64,000 nt of DNA from the NCBI GenBank assembly GCA_046290675.1, contig JBKAHA010000009.1, positions 62,001 to 126,000 of the forward strand. Direction: 5' to 3'. The first letter of the stretch is position 1; the number at the start of each line of letters is the position of its first letter. A program made the translations under genes and the position numbers. Below the pieces are notes generated by a model that was not told the origin of the DNA, did not search any database, and saw nothing but the letters and a program-made list of their open reading frames with translations. The DNA comes from Aureliella sp046290675 (lineage in GTDB: Bacteria; Planctomycetota; Planctomycetia; Pirellulales; Pirellulaceae). Shown here in pieces: positions 37,922-44,164 of this stretch.

Positions 37922-37981
37922 GCCTTGTACCTCGGCGTGGTGCTTGAATGAAAGTTGCCGCCGGCGGCAAGGTTTGAATTC
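37922..37981. repeat. Hairpin repeat 2 (conserved flanks, variable stem)
   Basis: It has the same flank as repeat 1 with two or three changes, then a different palindrome, TTGCCGCCGGCGGCAA, then TTTGAATTC. The copies are 121 bp apart. The stem sequence differs while pairing is kept. Nothing else is seen in the 300-base space between the nuclease and the next gene. Confidence 0.7.
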
Positions 37982-38027
37982 ACAACTTCCAAAACGAAAT
38001 TCAACAATCTTGGAAAAGATAAGGGCG

Positions 38028-38291
38028 ATGGCTTTAAACGCGTTTGGCTTATTCGAACGAACCGTTAGTCTCGAACGCATGTTAAGCACAACCGAGAAGC
38101 GAATGAAGCCCGTCATCGACGCCGTCGAGTCTGTCACCGGAGCCAGGTTATCGCGAACGACCGTTCGTTCATGGTGCGTCGACGGGGTCAACGGAACAAA
38201 GCTCAAAGCAATTCGGCTTGGCGGTAAGTGGTACGCAACCGAAGCTGCCGTCGAACGTTTTGTACGAGAGCTGAATCAGAATTCGATCTAG
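38028..38291 (+). CDS. DUF1580-like HTH protein
   Basis: The C-terminal part fits the planctomycete DUF1580 pattern, a small helix-turn-helix fold: LSRTTVRSWCVDGVNG, then KLKAIRLGGKWYATEAAVERF. Such proteins resemble excisionases and are usually encoded in mobile elements. The start is uncertain: I took the ATG at 38028 (AAGGG just upstream, short spacing); 38079 is the next ATG, and the open frame extends back to 37887 through the hairpin repeats, which is unlikely to be coding. About 87 residues. It sits right after the hairpin/iteron zone and could bind it. Confidence 0.65.
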   Translation: MALNAFGLFERTVSLERMLSTTEKRMKPVIDAVESVTGARLSRTTVRSWCVDGVNGTKLKAIRLGGKWYATEAAVERFVRELNQNSI

Positions 38292-38405
38292 CCTACGCAG
38301 ACCTCCTAGGTTCTTCCTGGCGAGTTGGTCTGCGTCCTCATCGGGAACAACCGCCTTTAACAACTAACTTGCTTGCCTGCCCCAAATTACCGGAGTTACC
38401 AAAGC

Positions 38406-38978
38406 ATGCTCACTCAGACTCAGGCCGAAGATCTCAAAGCGGAACGCAAACGGAACCGCACTAGCGAAATCCGCCCAAGCGACCGGCAACTCGAGGCGAG
38501 TATCGCCCAGGCCGGCAAGAGCCACCCTCTACTGGGCAAGCTCGTTGAAACGGACGAAAGCACGGCGGAAGGTCGGGAGGAATTGCGACGCCTACTTCAT
38601 GCGGCAGCACTCGAAATTGCCTACGGCAACGAGCCCGACGACAGCTTCATCGAGTTCGGGATCGACCTCGGGGCATTCACTCCCGTTGACGTCGAAGCAG
38701 CGATCAAGGCTGCCCAACAAGCCGTAACGACCTACCAAGTTGCAGGCGAACTTGACAAACGAACAAGGGCAGCGACGAAGGCAGAAGCCGAATGGATTCG
38801 AATCCGCGACGAAGCAAACGCAGCAATCCGCGACGCGGCTCACGAGCGACGATTGGCACAGAATGCCAAGCAAACCGCCGAGCAAGCGGGCCGAACGGTA
38901 GCAGCTATCCGCGAAGACTATCCCGATTTTTTTGTCGGCGGCAAATTGAAGACCGCTAAGCAACTCGAGAACAAATAG
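38406..38978 (+). CDS. Hypothetical alanine-rich coiled-coil protein
   Basis: The 190-residue product is mostly predicted helix. Residues about 85-170 are rich in Ala, Glu, Arg and Lys, with heptad-like spacing (AAIKAAQQAV, KRTRAATKAEAEW, HERRLAQNAKQTAEQ). A short glycine-containing tail ends in FFVGGKLKTAKQLENK. The start is the ATG at 38406 with GGAG ten bases upstream. It is the first of a run of small genes up to 40504. I do not recognise the family; a structural or scaffold-like role is possible but unproven. Confidence 0.7.
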   Translation: MLTQTQAEDLKAERKRNRTSEIRPSDRQLEASIAQAGKSHPLLGKLVETDESTAEGREELRRLLHAAALEIAYGNEPDDSFIEFGIDLGAFTPVDVEAAIKAAQQAVTTYQVAGELDKRTRAATKAEAEWIRIRDEANAAIRDAAHERRLAQNAKQTAEQAGRTVAAIREDYPDFFVGGKLKTAKQLENK

Positions 38979-39061
38979 CACTGGCCGGCTAGGTCGGTTC
39001 CCTTCGGTCGGCCCTGTCCATTTCCAGGGTCGACCTTTTCTGATTCACAAAGGATTGCCCG

Positions 39062-39517
39062 TTGGAAATCAAAATTGGAATTGCTGACGCTCACAAGCTC
39101 AAAAACGCGGGCATTGATTTGCTCGACGCGGAATCCCTCGGCTCCTTTGTCGACGACCGTTTCGCCCAGGTTCAAGCGATGGAAATCCTCACCGGCGAGG
39201 CCGCAAGACTTGCCAATCTAACGAAGCAGAAGCAGGGACAACCGGGAGGCGGGCCAGGAGGATTGCTCGCCGCCCTATCACCGAATCCGAATTTACAGCG
39301 GCAAATGCAGGCAGCAACAAGGGCCATGCAGAACATGCAGCAAGCGACGATTCCCGGCGTGAACGCTCCCGCGATACCAGCGGCGGCCGCCCCACAAATG
39401 CCGTTAGCGATGAACGACGGCGGAATGCTGAAGGCGATTGCGGAAAACACAAGCAGCACTGTTCAGGAATTGAGATTGTCTCGACGCCACGGGGGCGGCG
39501 GCGGCTTCCGTAGGTGA
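39062..39517 (+). CDS. Hypothetical low-complexity protein (Gly/Gln/Ala-rich)
   Basis: The 151-residue product begins at a TTG with AAGGA seven bases upstream. The first 55 residues look folded (EIKIGIADAHKLKNAGIDLL). The middle is rich in Gln, Gly, Met and Ala (QPGGGPGGLL, QRQMQAATRAMQNMQQ), and the end is RHGGGGGFRR. No family recognised. Four bases separate it from the next gene, so it is part of an operon. Confidence 0.65.
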   Translation: MEIKIGIADAHKLKNAGIDLLDAESLGSFVDDRFAQVQAMEILTGEAARLANLTKQKQGQPGGGPGGLLAALSPNPNLQRQMQAATRAMQNMQQATIPGVNAPAIPAAAAPQMPLAMNDGGMLKAIAENTSSTVQELRLSRRHGGGGGFRR

Positions 39518-39521
39518 TGCC

Positions 39522-39704
39522 ATGCAAGACCGTTCGCCAATGCAAGTCTTACTCGACTCACTCGCGGCCATGAGCGAGAACGTCGCCAACTTGACGGATA
39601 GGCTCGAGCGAGTCGAACGTTATGTCCTTGCTGTTTACAAGCAAGCAAAAGACGAGCAAGACGACGCCGATTGGTGGAAACATGACGCGGACGACGACGA
39701 ATGA
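39522..39704 (+). CDS. Small acidic coiled-coil protein
   Basis: A 60-residue protein starting four bases after the previous stop, with its end overlapping the next start (ATGA). It has a leucine-zipper-like helix (LLDSLAAMSENVANLTDRLE) and a very acidic C-terminus (DEQDDADWWKHDADDDE). No family recognised. The tight coupling on both sides supports it as a real gene. Confidence 0.6.
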   Translation: MQDRSPMQVLLDSLAAMSENVANLTDRLERVERYVLAVYKQAKDEQDDADWWKHDADDDE

Positions 39705-39895
39705 CGCAACTCGACCCCGCCAAGTTGAAACGCTCGATGCTGACCGACGAGGGCGAGTTGAAACCGCCGCTCACTGACGCGACCGGCAACTTGAAGCAAT
39801 CACTACTCGACGCCGAAGGCAACTTGAAAAAGTCGTTATGCGACGGCGAGAGCCAACCGAAAGGGAGTTTGTGCAAATGTCCGAACCAACCATGA
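39701..39895 (+). CDS. Small protein of 11-residue tandem repeats
   Basis: A 64-residue protein whose start overlaps the previous stop. Residues about 9-50 are three to four 11-residue units with the pattern K.SLLDAEGNL: KRSMLTDEGEL, KPPLTDATGNL, KQSLLDAEGNL, KKSLCDGESQP. The regular Leu spacing suggests an extended or solenoid-like chain. The last 19 bases overlap the next gene. I know no family for it. Confidence 0.6.
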   Translation: MTQLDPAKLKRSMLTDEGELKPPLTDATGNLKQSLLDAEGNLKKSLCDGESQPKGSLCKCPNQP

Positions 39896-40137
39896 CACCC
39901 GAGCAAGAACGCATGGCCGGTATGTTGTTCCGCCCTCGAGAGGAAAAGAGCGATCATGTTCGAAATCGAACATCATCCGAGCAAGCCTCGAAGCTGTTCA
40001 GGCCGGCCCGGCGTGGAAAGGGTAACGTTTTCGCCAAGCAGCGAAGCGATGCTCAATTGGCGAAGGCCGTTCGAAACTACGAAGGACTCGGCCACAGCAT
40101 TGAGGACGAAATCGCCGCGTTTCTGGCGAAGCGATAG
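39877..40137 (+). CDS. Small hypothetical basic protein
   Basis: The 86-residue product starts at the ATG at 39877, with GGGAG nine bases upstream inside the preceding gene. It opens MSEPTMTPEQERMAGMLF, has a basic middle (LFRPARRGKGNVFAKQ) and ends with a short helix (SIEDEIAAFLAKR). LFRP occurs twice, about 23 residues apart. No family recognised. It is coupled to the repeat protein upstream. Confidence 0.6.
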   Translation: MSEPTMTPEQERMAGMLFRPREEKSDHVRNRTSSEQASKLFRPARRGKGNVFAKQRSDAQLAKAVRNYEGLGHSIEDEIAAFLAKR

Positions 40138-40177
40138 CCAGGTTTCCACTGCCCGCCAAGTGAACGGAGGCCAATCA

Positions 40178-40504
40178 ATGTCGACGCTTACGCCCGATGA
40201 AATCGCGACGTTCCAGCGAGCGATAAAACCGAAGTCGAAGAACGGAAGCAACCTAACGGGGCGGCCGAAGGGAACCCGCAACCGTGACTATGCCGTCGTC
40301 GAAGCCCAGGCCCCGCAGTGCCCTAAATGCGGGTCGACTCAGCGGGAAAAGTATCGAGCCAAAGAGGTTCGAGCCTTGCCGTTGAACTCACCGCATAGGC
40401 CGCGTTACACGCATCTAGTGCGGCGTTCGTGTCGTTGTTCCAATTGTGGGCAGTGGCTATGGGTAAAGACGCATGAAAATCCGCAAGGGTGGTACGAGGA
40501 ATAG
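40178..40504 (+). CDS. Zinc-ribbon protein
   Basis: A 108-residue protein with GGAGG eight bases before its ATG. After a basic N-terminal linker (NGSNLTGRPKGTRNR) it has a four-Cys ribbon: CPKCGSTQR and, about 40 residues later, CRCSNCGQW. This resembles phage and plasmid zinc-ribbon proteins that bind DNA or RNA. It is the last gene before a strong terminator at 40667, so it closes the operon starting near 38406. Confidence 0.7.
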   Translation: MSTLTPDEIATFQRAIKPKSKNGSNLTGRPKGTRNRDYAVVEAQAPQCPKCGSTQREKYRAKEVRALPLNSPHRPRYTHLVRRSCRCSNCGQWLWVKTHENPQGWYEE

Positions 40505-40666
40505 CCCCAAGTTTTCACGGCGAGCGGTGAGCGTCGATATAGGTGTTTTGCTAAAGCCTCGGGGCGACGCTTAGCGGCGGGTAATGAGGCAGAAAGACAC
40601 CATCTCACCAAATCCAATGCGTTACTGCTTTAAGGTTGGCCCCCAGTCACCGAATTTGTAACGCGG

Positions 40667-40694
40667 AAAGGCCGGCACAATGCCGGCCTTTTTT
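40667..40694 (+). terminator. Rho-independent terminator
   Basis: AAAGGCCGGCA-CAA-TGCCGGCCTTTTTT: an 11-pair GC-rich stem, a 3-base loop and a T-run. It ends the 38406-40504 gene cluster. The 160 bases before it hold nothing I recognise. Confidence 0.9.
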
Positions 40695-40719
40695 CATCTA
40701 TAGGAATCCCTATAGATGA
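40694..40719. promoter_or_regulatory. Perfect 11-bp inverted repeat, possible operator
   Basis: TCATCTATAGG and CCTATAGATGA flank AATC, directly after the terminator and ahead of the next gene block. Its position suggests an operator or a second hairpin. The 170 bases that follow carry a short open frame (40716-40898) that I do not trust. Confidence 0.5.
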
Positions 40720-40852
40720 ACTGGTTGGACGCAACAGCGGATCGCGGACAAGGTCGGGAAATCAGTGAGCCAGATTTCTCGGTTGCTAATTTTTGGTCGG
40801 TTTCTCGCGTTTTCCCCCAGTGGGGGAAATATTCAGATTCCCGCGAATCTGA

Positions 40853-41191
40853 CCGAGCGACAGTTTCGCCGGTTTTGATCCGGTTCAATACGTGTTGAGC
40901 CACAACTTGCACCGGAGGCATTTGACGGACGATCAAAGGCGATACGTTGCGGCTGAAATAGCAAATCTCAAGTCCGGTGCCAAAAAGGCAGCTTCGCCAA
41001 ATGGCGAAGCTATTACTCGCGAGGAAGCGGCAGAAATGCTCAGTGTTACACCGCGTTCGGTTGACCGTTGTTCACACGTTCTCGCAAACGGAAACAAGGC
41101 GTTAATCGAGGCATCTAAGGCGGGTGAGATCGCTTTCTTGTGCGGCGGTTGTGCAAACAAAGTACGCGAGACGTCGGAGCGGCATCAATGA
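40853..41191 (+). pseudogene. N-terminally truncated ParB-like (plasmid-partition-type) protein
   Basis: The frame reads DPVQYVLSHNLHRRHLTDDQRR, the junction between the ParB nuclease-like domain and the HTH region in ParB-related proteins. An HTH region follows (ITREEAAEMLSVTPRSVDRC) with a degenerate C-terminus. A stop at 40850 lies just upstream, and no catalytic ParB motif is found before it, so the N-terminal domain is missing. A GTG at 40892 could still give a 99-residue product. The C-terminus contains one copy of an exact 85-bp repeat. The stop overlaps the next start (ATGA). Confidence 0.7.
41048..41132. repeat. 85-bp perfect direct repeat, copy 1
   Basis: Begins ACACCGCGTTCGG and ends GGCGGGTGAGATCG; identical to 42163-42247. 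In this copy it encodes the HTH part of the ParB-like remnant (TPRSVDRCSHVLANG). Confidence 0.95.
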
Positions 41192-41529
41192 GTGATTACC
41201 CACGAGAGTACGTCGAGAGCCTACCCGGCCAAATGGATCTCTTCGACTACGCCAAACAAAACAAAGAGCCCGAGACGGCCCCGAACGAGTCGGAGCAAGA
41301 CCGCCAGCTAAAGCGAGTCACCGGTCGACTAGCGGGCGTGATTCAGTCGTTTTTCGACGCCCACCAAATCGGCGAGGAATTCCACGCGGCCGACTTGCAT
41401 GAATTTGTAGGCTCGCGGATTCAAGCCGCCCCAGGTTCGGCAGACCGAATCATGCGGGAAATGCGACGAGCCGGTCAGATTAACTACGTCGTCGCGAAAC
41501 GATCAAAGAGTCTTTATAGGAAACAGTAA
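41188..41529 (+). CDS. Small winged-helix-like element protein
   Basis: A 113-residue protein with GGAG eight bases before the ATG, overlapping the ParB-like remnant's stop and coupled to the next gene (TAATG). The N-terminus is charged and flexible (DLFDYAKQNKEPE). The C-terminal 65 residues look like a winged helix: VIQSFFDAHQIGEEFHAADL, GSADRIMREMRRAGQINYVV, KRSKSLYR. The same ending pattern recurs in the next protein. I recognise the layout from phage proteins but no named function. Confidence 0.7.
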   Translation: MSDYPREYVESLPGQMDLFDYAKQNKEPETAPNESEQDRQLKRVTGRLAGVIQSFFDAHQIGEEFHAADLHEFVGSRIQAAPGSADRIMREMRRAGQINYVVAKRSKSLYRKQ

Positions 41530-42179
41530 TGTCAGTCGACAAAATCAACCAGTTGCTAGGGCAGATTAGCGACAACGAAAAAGCTCAGTTGGAGCGAAAG
41601 GCAGATAATGAGCGGTTAGCTACCGAACGTGAGGAGTTGCAAGGCAGGCTCGACGAGGTCAACGCAAGCGTAAATCGAAACCTTAGTCTCGACGACCAAG
41701 CTCAGGCGCAACGCAAGGATCGTATTATTGCGGTTGGACAGGAGTTGAAGGCGCATCGCGACAAATACGGGAAAGGCTGGAAACGCAGTTGGCAAAAGCA
41801 TGGGATCGCATGCGGCTATCGCCACGCTTGCAACCTTATCGTTTGTAGTGACTACCCTGACTGCCACGACTGGAATATCAAGAAATGGATTGCGTCAGCG
41901 TATGACAGGAAGCATGCGGAAGAGGTGCAACCAAGTTGCACCTCTTCCGAACCAACTATCTCGTCTATCCTCAAAGAATTCGCGGACAAAGTCGGATTGT
42001 GCAACTGGATGCTCCCTGAGTTGCAGGAGTTCGCTGCCGCCAAAGGTATCACGAACACAGACTCCCTGAACCGCGTTCGGCGGGATCTTAACGACGTTGG
42101 TGAGTTACCGTCTGAGTGTGTGAGTCGTTCGAATTCGGTTTATCGCTTCTTACCAGCGAACCACACCGCGTTCGGTTGA
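41529..42179 (+). CDS. Coiled-coil protein with C-terminal winged-helix-like domain
   Basis: A 216-residue protein starting inside the previous stop (TAATG). Residues 1-55 are a coiled coil (NEKAQLERKADNERLATERE). The middle (GQELKAHRDKYGKGWKRSWQ, GYRHACNLIV) resembles in layout the DUF3102-type segment of plasmid and phage proteins, a weak match. The C-terminus, MLPELQEFAAAKGI then SLNRVRRDLNDVGELPSE and NSVYRF, parallels the winged helix of the neighbour at 41188. The last five codons and the stop lie in the second 85-bp repeat, so the original C-terminus may have been replaced. Confidence 0.65.
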   Translation: MSVDKINQLLGQISDNEKAQLERKADNERLATEREELQGRLDEVNASVNRNLSLDDQAQAQRKDRIIAVGQELKAHRDKYGKGWKRSWQKHGIACGYRHACNLIVCSDYPDCHDWNIKKWIASAYDRKHAEEVQPSCTSSEPTISSILKEFADKVGLCNWMLPELQEFAAAKGITNTDSLNRVRRDLNDVGELPSECVSRSNSVYRFLPANHTAFG

Positions 42180-42247
42180 CCGTTGTTCACACGTTCTCGC
42201 AAACGGAAACAAGGCGTTAATCGAGGCATCTAAGGCGGGTGAGATCG
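42163..42247. repeat. 85-bp perfect direct repeat, copy 2
   Basis: Identical to 41048-41132, 1,115 bp away. Here it supplies the stop codon of the gene ending at 42179. The ParB-like frame continues through it to a stop at about 42351 as an orphan C-terminal fragment. Confidence 0.95.
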
Positions 42248-42319
42248 TTGCAAGGATGGAGAAGGCGAAGCCCCCGGGAGTCAAGAAGGTCGGCGTTAGG
42301 CGACTTTGGAGATTCAACC

Positions 42320-42580
42320 ATGACGACGATCGAAACAGTGAACGAAACTGAGGCAGTCGGACGCACCAAGGAATTGCTAGGCGGATTGCTAGAGAGCGAC
42401 ACGCTAACCGACGCGATGGCTTGCGGAAGACAGGACACGCAGGCCAACGGAATCGACGTAGAGGCCTTGGGCGACCTTGCGGGCCGTCTACGTGCGGCAT
42501 GCGGCGAGTATGGAGAAAAGACCATCGGCGACGCTGAACCGTTCATCGCGTCTTTCGACGACGCTTGGGCCGTTCACTAG
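42320..42580 (+). CDS. Small acidic hypothetical protein
   Basis: An 86-residue protein with GGAG eight bases upstream of the ATG. It is acidic and helical (TIETVNETEAVGRTKELLGG, VEALGDLAGRLRAACGEYGE) with no recognised family. It starts within the orphan ParB-like fragment that follows the second 85-bp repeat, in a different frame. The next gene begins four bases after its stop. Confidence 0.6.
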   Translation: MTTIETVNETEAVGRTKELLGGLLESDTLTDAMACGRQDTQANGIDVEALGDLAGRLRAACGEYGEKTIGDAEPFIASFDDAWAVH

Positions 42581-42583
42581 GCC

Positions 42584-42880
42584 GTGTCCGAACGTGTCCC
42601 CGACGCCGGCTACCCTTCCGCGATGGAACCACTACCGGAAGGCGTTAGCCGTGACCGCTATTGCTCGCCTCGTGTCTCACTCGAGACTTGCGAGGCGTTG
42701 TTGATCGAACTTGAGCCGCTTAGCGATTTGCGGTTCGAGTACATGTTTTGGCGAGGCTTATGTACAAGCCCGCCAATGAAATCGGAAACCAAGCCTCGAC
42801 TCCGCGACCTACGCCCAGGCGACGAGGTCGTCGTCGAGGGGTTCCGCCGAATTGTTCGCGTCGTGAAAGTGTTTAGGTAG
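42584..42880 (+). CDS. Small hypothetical protein with KOW/SH3-like tail
   Basis: A 98-residue product from a GTG four bases after the previous stop. The central part has an ordinary helical make-up (CEALLIELEPLSDLRFEYMF). The C-terminal 25 residues, LRDLRPGDEVVVEGFRRIV, look like a small beta barrel. No clear ribosome-binding site is seen, so the start may be wrong; a later ATG is at 42623. No family recognised. Confidence 0.5.
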   Translation: MSERVPDAGYPSAMEPLPEGVSRDRYCSPRVSLETCEALLIELEPLSDLRFEYMFWRGLCTSPPMKSETKPRLRDLRPGDEVVVEGFRRIVRVVKVFR

Positions 42881-42926
42881 AGAATCGAATGCCAGTCATC
42901 ACAGACCCAGCCGGCTTCCATTCTGG

Positions 42927-43205
42927 TTGCGGGTCTCCAATATTCACTTTGTTAAATATTGTTTTTGCTTTTGTTTTCTTGAAAAATTCCGCAATGCTTA
43001 CGTCTCCCGCTCCAAACGAAACAGAACGCTCCTGCAAAGAAAGCACTGGACACCAGAGAACCAAAGTCGTCTTTACGCCCTTTTTCACGATCCAGTGACG
43101 CGTAAGGAACTTCGTTCTCACATTCTTGGCAAGGCCGGCCCACAGCTATCAGTTGAAGTCCAAGAATTCGTCGAAGCCGAGGGATCTACGATGTCAGAAT
43201 TCTGA
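42927..43205 (+). CDS. Doubtful small open frame in an AT-rich stretch
   Basis: This TTG-initiated frame encodes 92 residues; the second half (WTPENQSRLYALFHDPVTRK, LSVEVQEFVEAEG) is protein-like. The first half spans a T-rich segment unlike the rest of the element. A competing frame at 42889-43098 starts at an ATG. At most one is real, and I cannot tell which. Confidence 0.3.
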   Translation: MRVSNIHFVKYCFCFCFLEKFRNAYVSRSKRNRTLLQRKHWTPENQSRLYALFHDPVTRKELRSHILGKAGPQLSVEVQEFVEAEGSTMSEF

Positions 43206-43238
43206 CCTCGTATGCCGCCAATACGGGCGAGCCTCGCT

Positions 43239-43266
43239 AGCCCGCACCGACAACCGGGCTCTTTTT
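43239..43266 (+). terminator. Intrinsic terminator
   Basis: AGCCCG and CGGGCT form a 6-bp stem with a 10-base loop followed by CTTTTT. It ends the gene group running from about 40892, just before the last small gene of the element. Confidence 0.6.
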
Positions 43267-43488
43267 ATGCGTATTGGTTCCGACTGGGTTTACGTCGGCG
43301 ACGCACAGCCTGTTGGACGCCATCTAAGTTGTCATCGCAATGATTTGCCCGAAGAGCTACGGCCGGCCATTAGAGCGGCGTTCCTGGGCGGCTACAAAGT
43401 GCGGGTGCTGTATCGCGGTGAAGAGTCGAGCCGCGAAGTCGACGTTCAACGAGACGAAGATGGGGCGTGGGATTTGGCGTTTGTGTGA
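43267..43488 (+). CDS. Small hypothetical protein near the right end of the element
   Basis: A 73-residue product from the ATG at 43267: MRIGSDWVYVGDAQPVGRHL, a central LRPAIRAAFLGGYKVRVLYR and an acidic end (VDVQRDEDGAWDL), probably a small alpha/beta fold. The ATG directly follows the T-run of a terminator and has no good ribosome-binding site, so expression is uncertain. No family recognised. Confidence 0.45.
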   Translation: MRIGSDWVYVGDAQPVGRHLSCHRNDLPEELRPAIRAAFLGGYKVRVLYRGEESSREVDVQRDEDGAWDLAFV

Positions 43489-43508
43489 GAAGACCAAAAA
43501 AATCGAAA

Positions 43509-43535
43509 GTTGTACAAGGGTTGTACGCGTACAAC
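43509..43535. promoter_or_regulatory. Possible recombinase/excisionase arm sites, right end
   Basis: GTTGTAC at 43509-43515 and 43520-43526 (11 bp apart) and GTACAAC at 43529-43535; the last two form the perfect palindrome GTTGTACGCGTACAAC. The same heptamer occurs twice beside attL. Confidence 0.45.
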
Positions 43536-43641
43536 TTTTAGGATCGTCTAGGCCGAATTACGAGCGGTTAATGAGACTAGGCGTTTCCGTTTGGCCCAAT
43601 AAAAACAAGAGTGAGTGGTTCTTATTGAGATTAACGCGTGC

Positions 43642-43690
43642 TTTTCAAGACCACCGCAATCGACCACTCTGCCAACCGTCCGACCCTTGA
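43642..43690. repeat. Right attachment site (attR core)
   Basis: Exact 49-bp copy of 30881-30929. It is a fragment of the tRNA-Ser 5' half with no matching 3' half next to it. Confidence 0.9.
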
Positions 43691-43850
43691 ATGACAAGGG
43701 TTTGTGTTGTTCCATCATTATCGCTGTCTAGGTCCTGCATTAGGGTCTTTCGAGACGCACACATACGGGAACTCGTGGGGACTGGCTCGGCTTCAGTCCG
43801 CCGCACGTCGCCCACCGCGCTGTTTTCTAACAGCGAACTTGGGAGAGTTT

Positions 43851-43904
43851 AAGCAAAAAGCCCGCCGCACGGAACTAGGTCGGCAAGAACTCGCGGCTTG
43901 GTGA
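43851..43904 (+). pseudogene. Remnant of a second integrase N-terminus
   Basis: The bases from AAGCAAAAAGCCCGC through GAACTAGGTCGGCA closely match 31100-31137, the start of the integrase gene, and read KQKARRTELGR against KQKARRPELGR. The frame stops at 43904 after a few more codons and has no start codon at the matching place. It lies 161 bases past attR, against 171 bases from attL for the intact gene. Confidence 0.75.
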
Positions 43905-44034
43905 AAGGATTTTGCGTCGCACTCCGATAATTTTCTCGATCGAAACAATTCTGGGCGAGACCAAATGTCCGGAATTCCCTGAGTTGAACTCCACTGAATG
44001 CGCCCTCAGACTCCCTTTGGAGCCGTCGAGATCG

Positions 44035-44164
44035 CAGGAACCACGCAGAATTCAGCGCGACGCGTCAGCGGCCGGGTGCGCCGGAAAATCCGTTGCCAAA
44101 GGGGGCGGCGTTGGGCCAGCGGCTCCATGGCGAATCTGCCCGATTCAAACTTGGATTTGCTCTG
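44035..44164. mobile_element. MITE-like element, derivative copy A
   Basis: The interior GCGACGCGT.AGCGGCCGG and the right end GATTCAAACTTGGATTTG match element B at 51318-51463. Relative to B about 15 bases are missing and the left end has decayed. A further right-end-like sequence follows at 44192-44218 (CACGGATTGGCCCGG). Confidence 0.55.

Larger units (their letters stand above)
30881..43690. mobile_element. Integrated genetic element at tRNA-Ser
   Basis: An exact 49-bp direct repeat bounds the element at 30881-30929 and 43642-43690, with a tyrosine recombinase next to the left copy. Cargo includes an excisionase-like protein, primase-helicase, ERCC4 nuclease, HNH nuclease and many small overlapping plus-strand genes. 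I see no capsid, terminase, portal, relaxase or T4SS genes. It could be a phage satellite, a plasmid-like integrative element or a decayed prophage. All recognised genes are on the plus strand, reading away from the tRNA. Confidence 0.85.

Noticed and set aside
37725..37981. CRISPR array
   Set aside because: The repeats are only two, contain differing palindromes, and there is no regular repeat-spacer pattern or cas gene.
37735..38206. Minus-strand open frames both reading FKHHAEVQ, suggesting a repeated peptide
   Set aside because: The shared peptide is just the translation of the two hairpin-repeat flanks; the frames differ, and the rest has no protein-like character.
38406..40504. Phage head or tail gene cluster
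   Set aside because: The gene sizes and low-complexity proteins are suggestive, but no capsid, portal, protease or tail motif is visible, so a structural role is not claimed.
40716..40898. 60-codon open frame beginning in the right arm of the operator-like palindrome
   Set aside because: No ribosome-binding site, no recognisable features, and it overlaps the ParB-like remnant in another frame.
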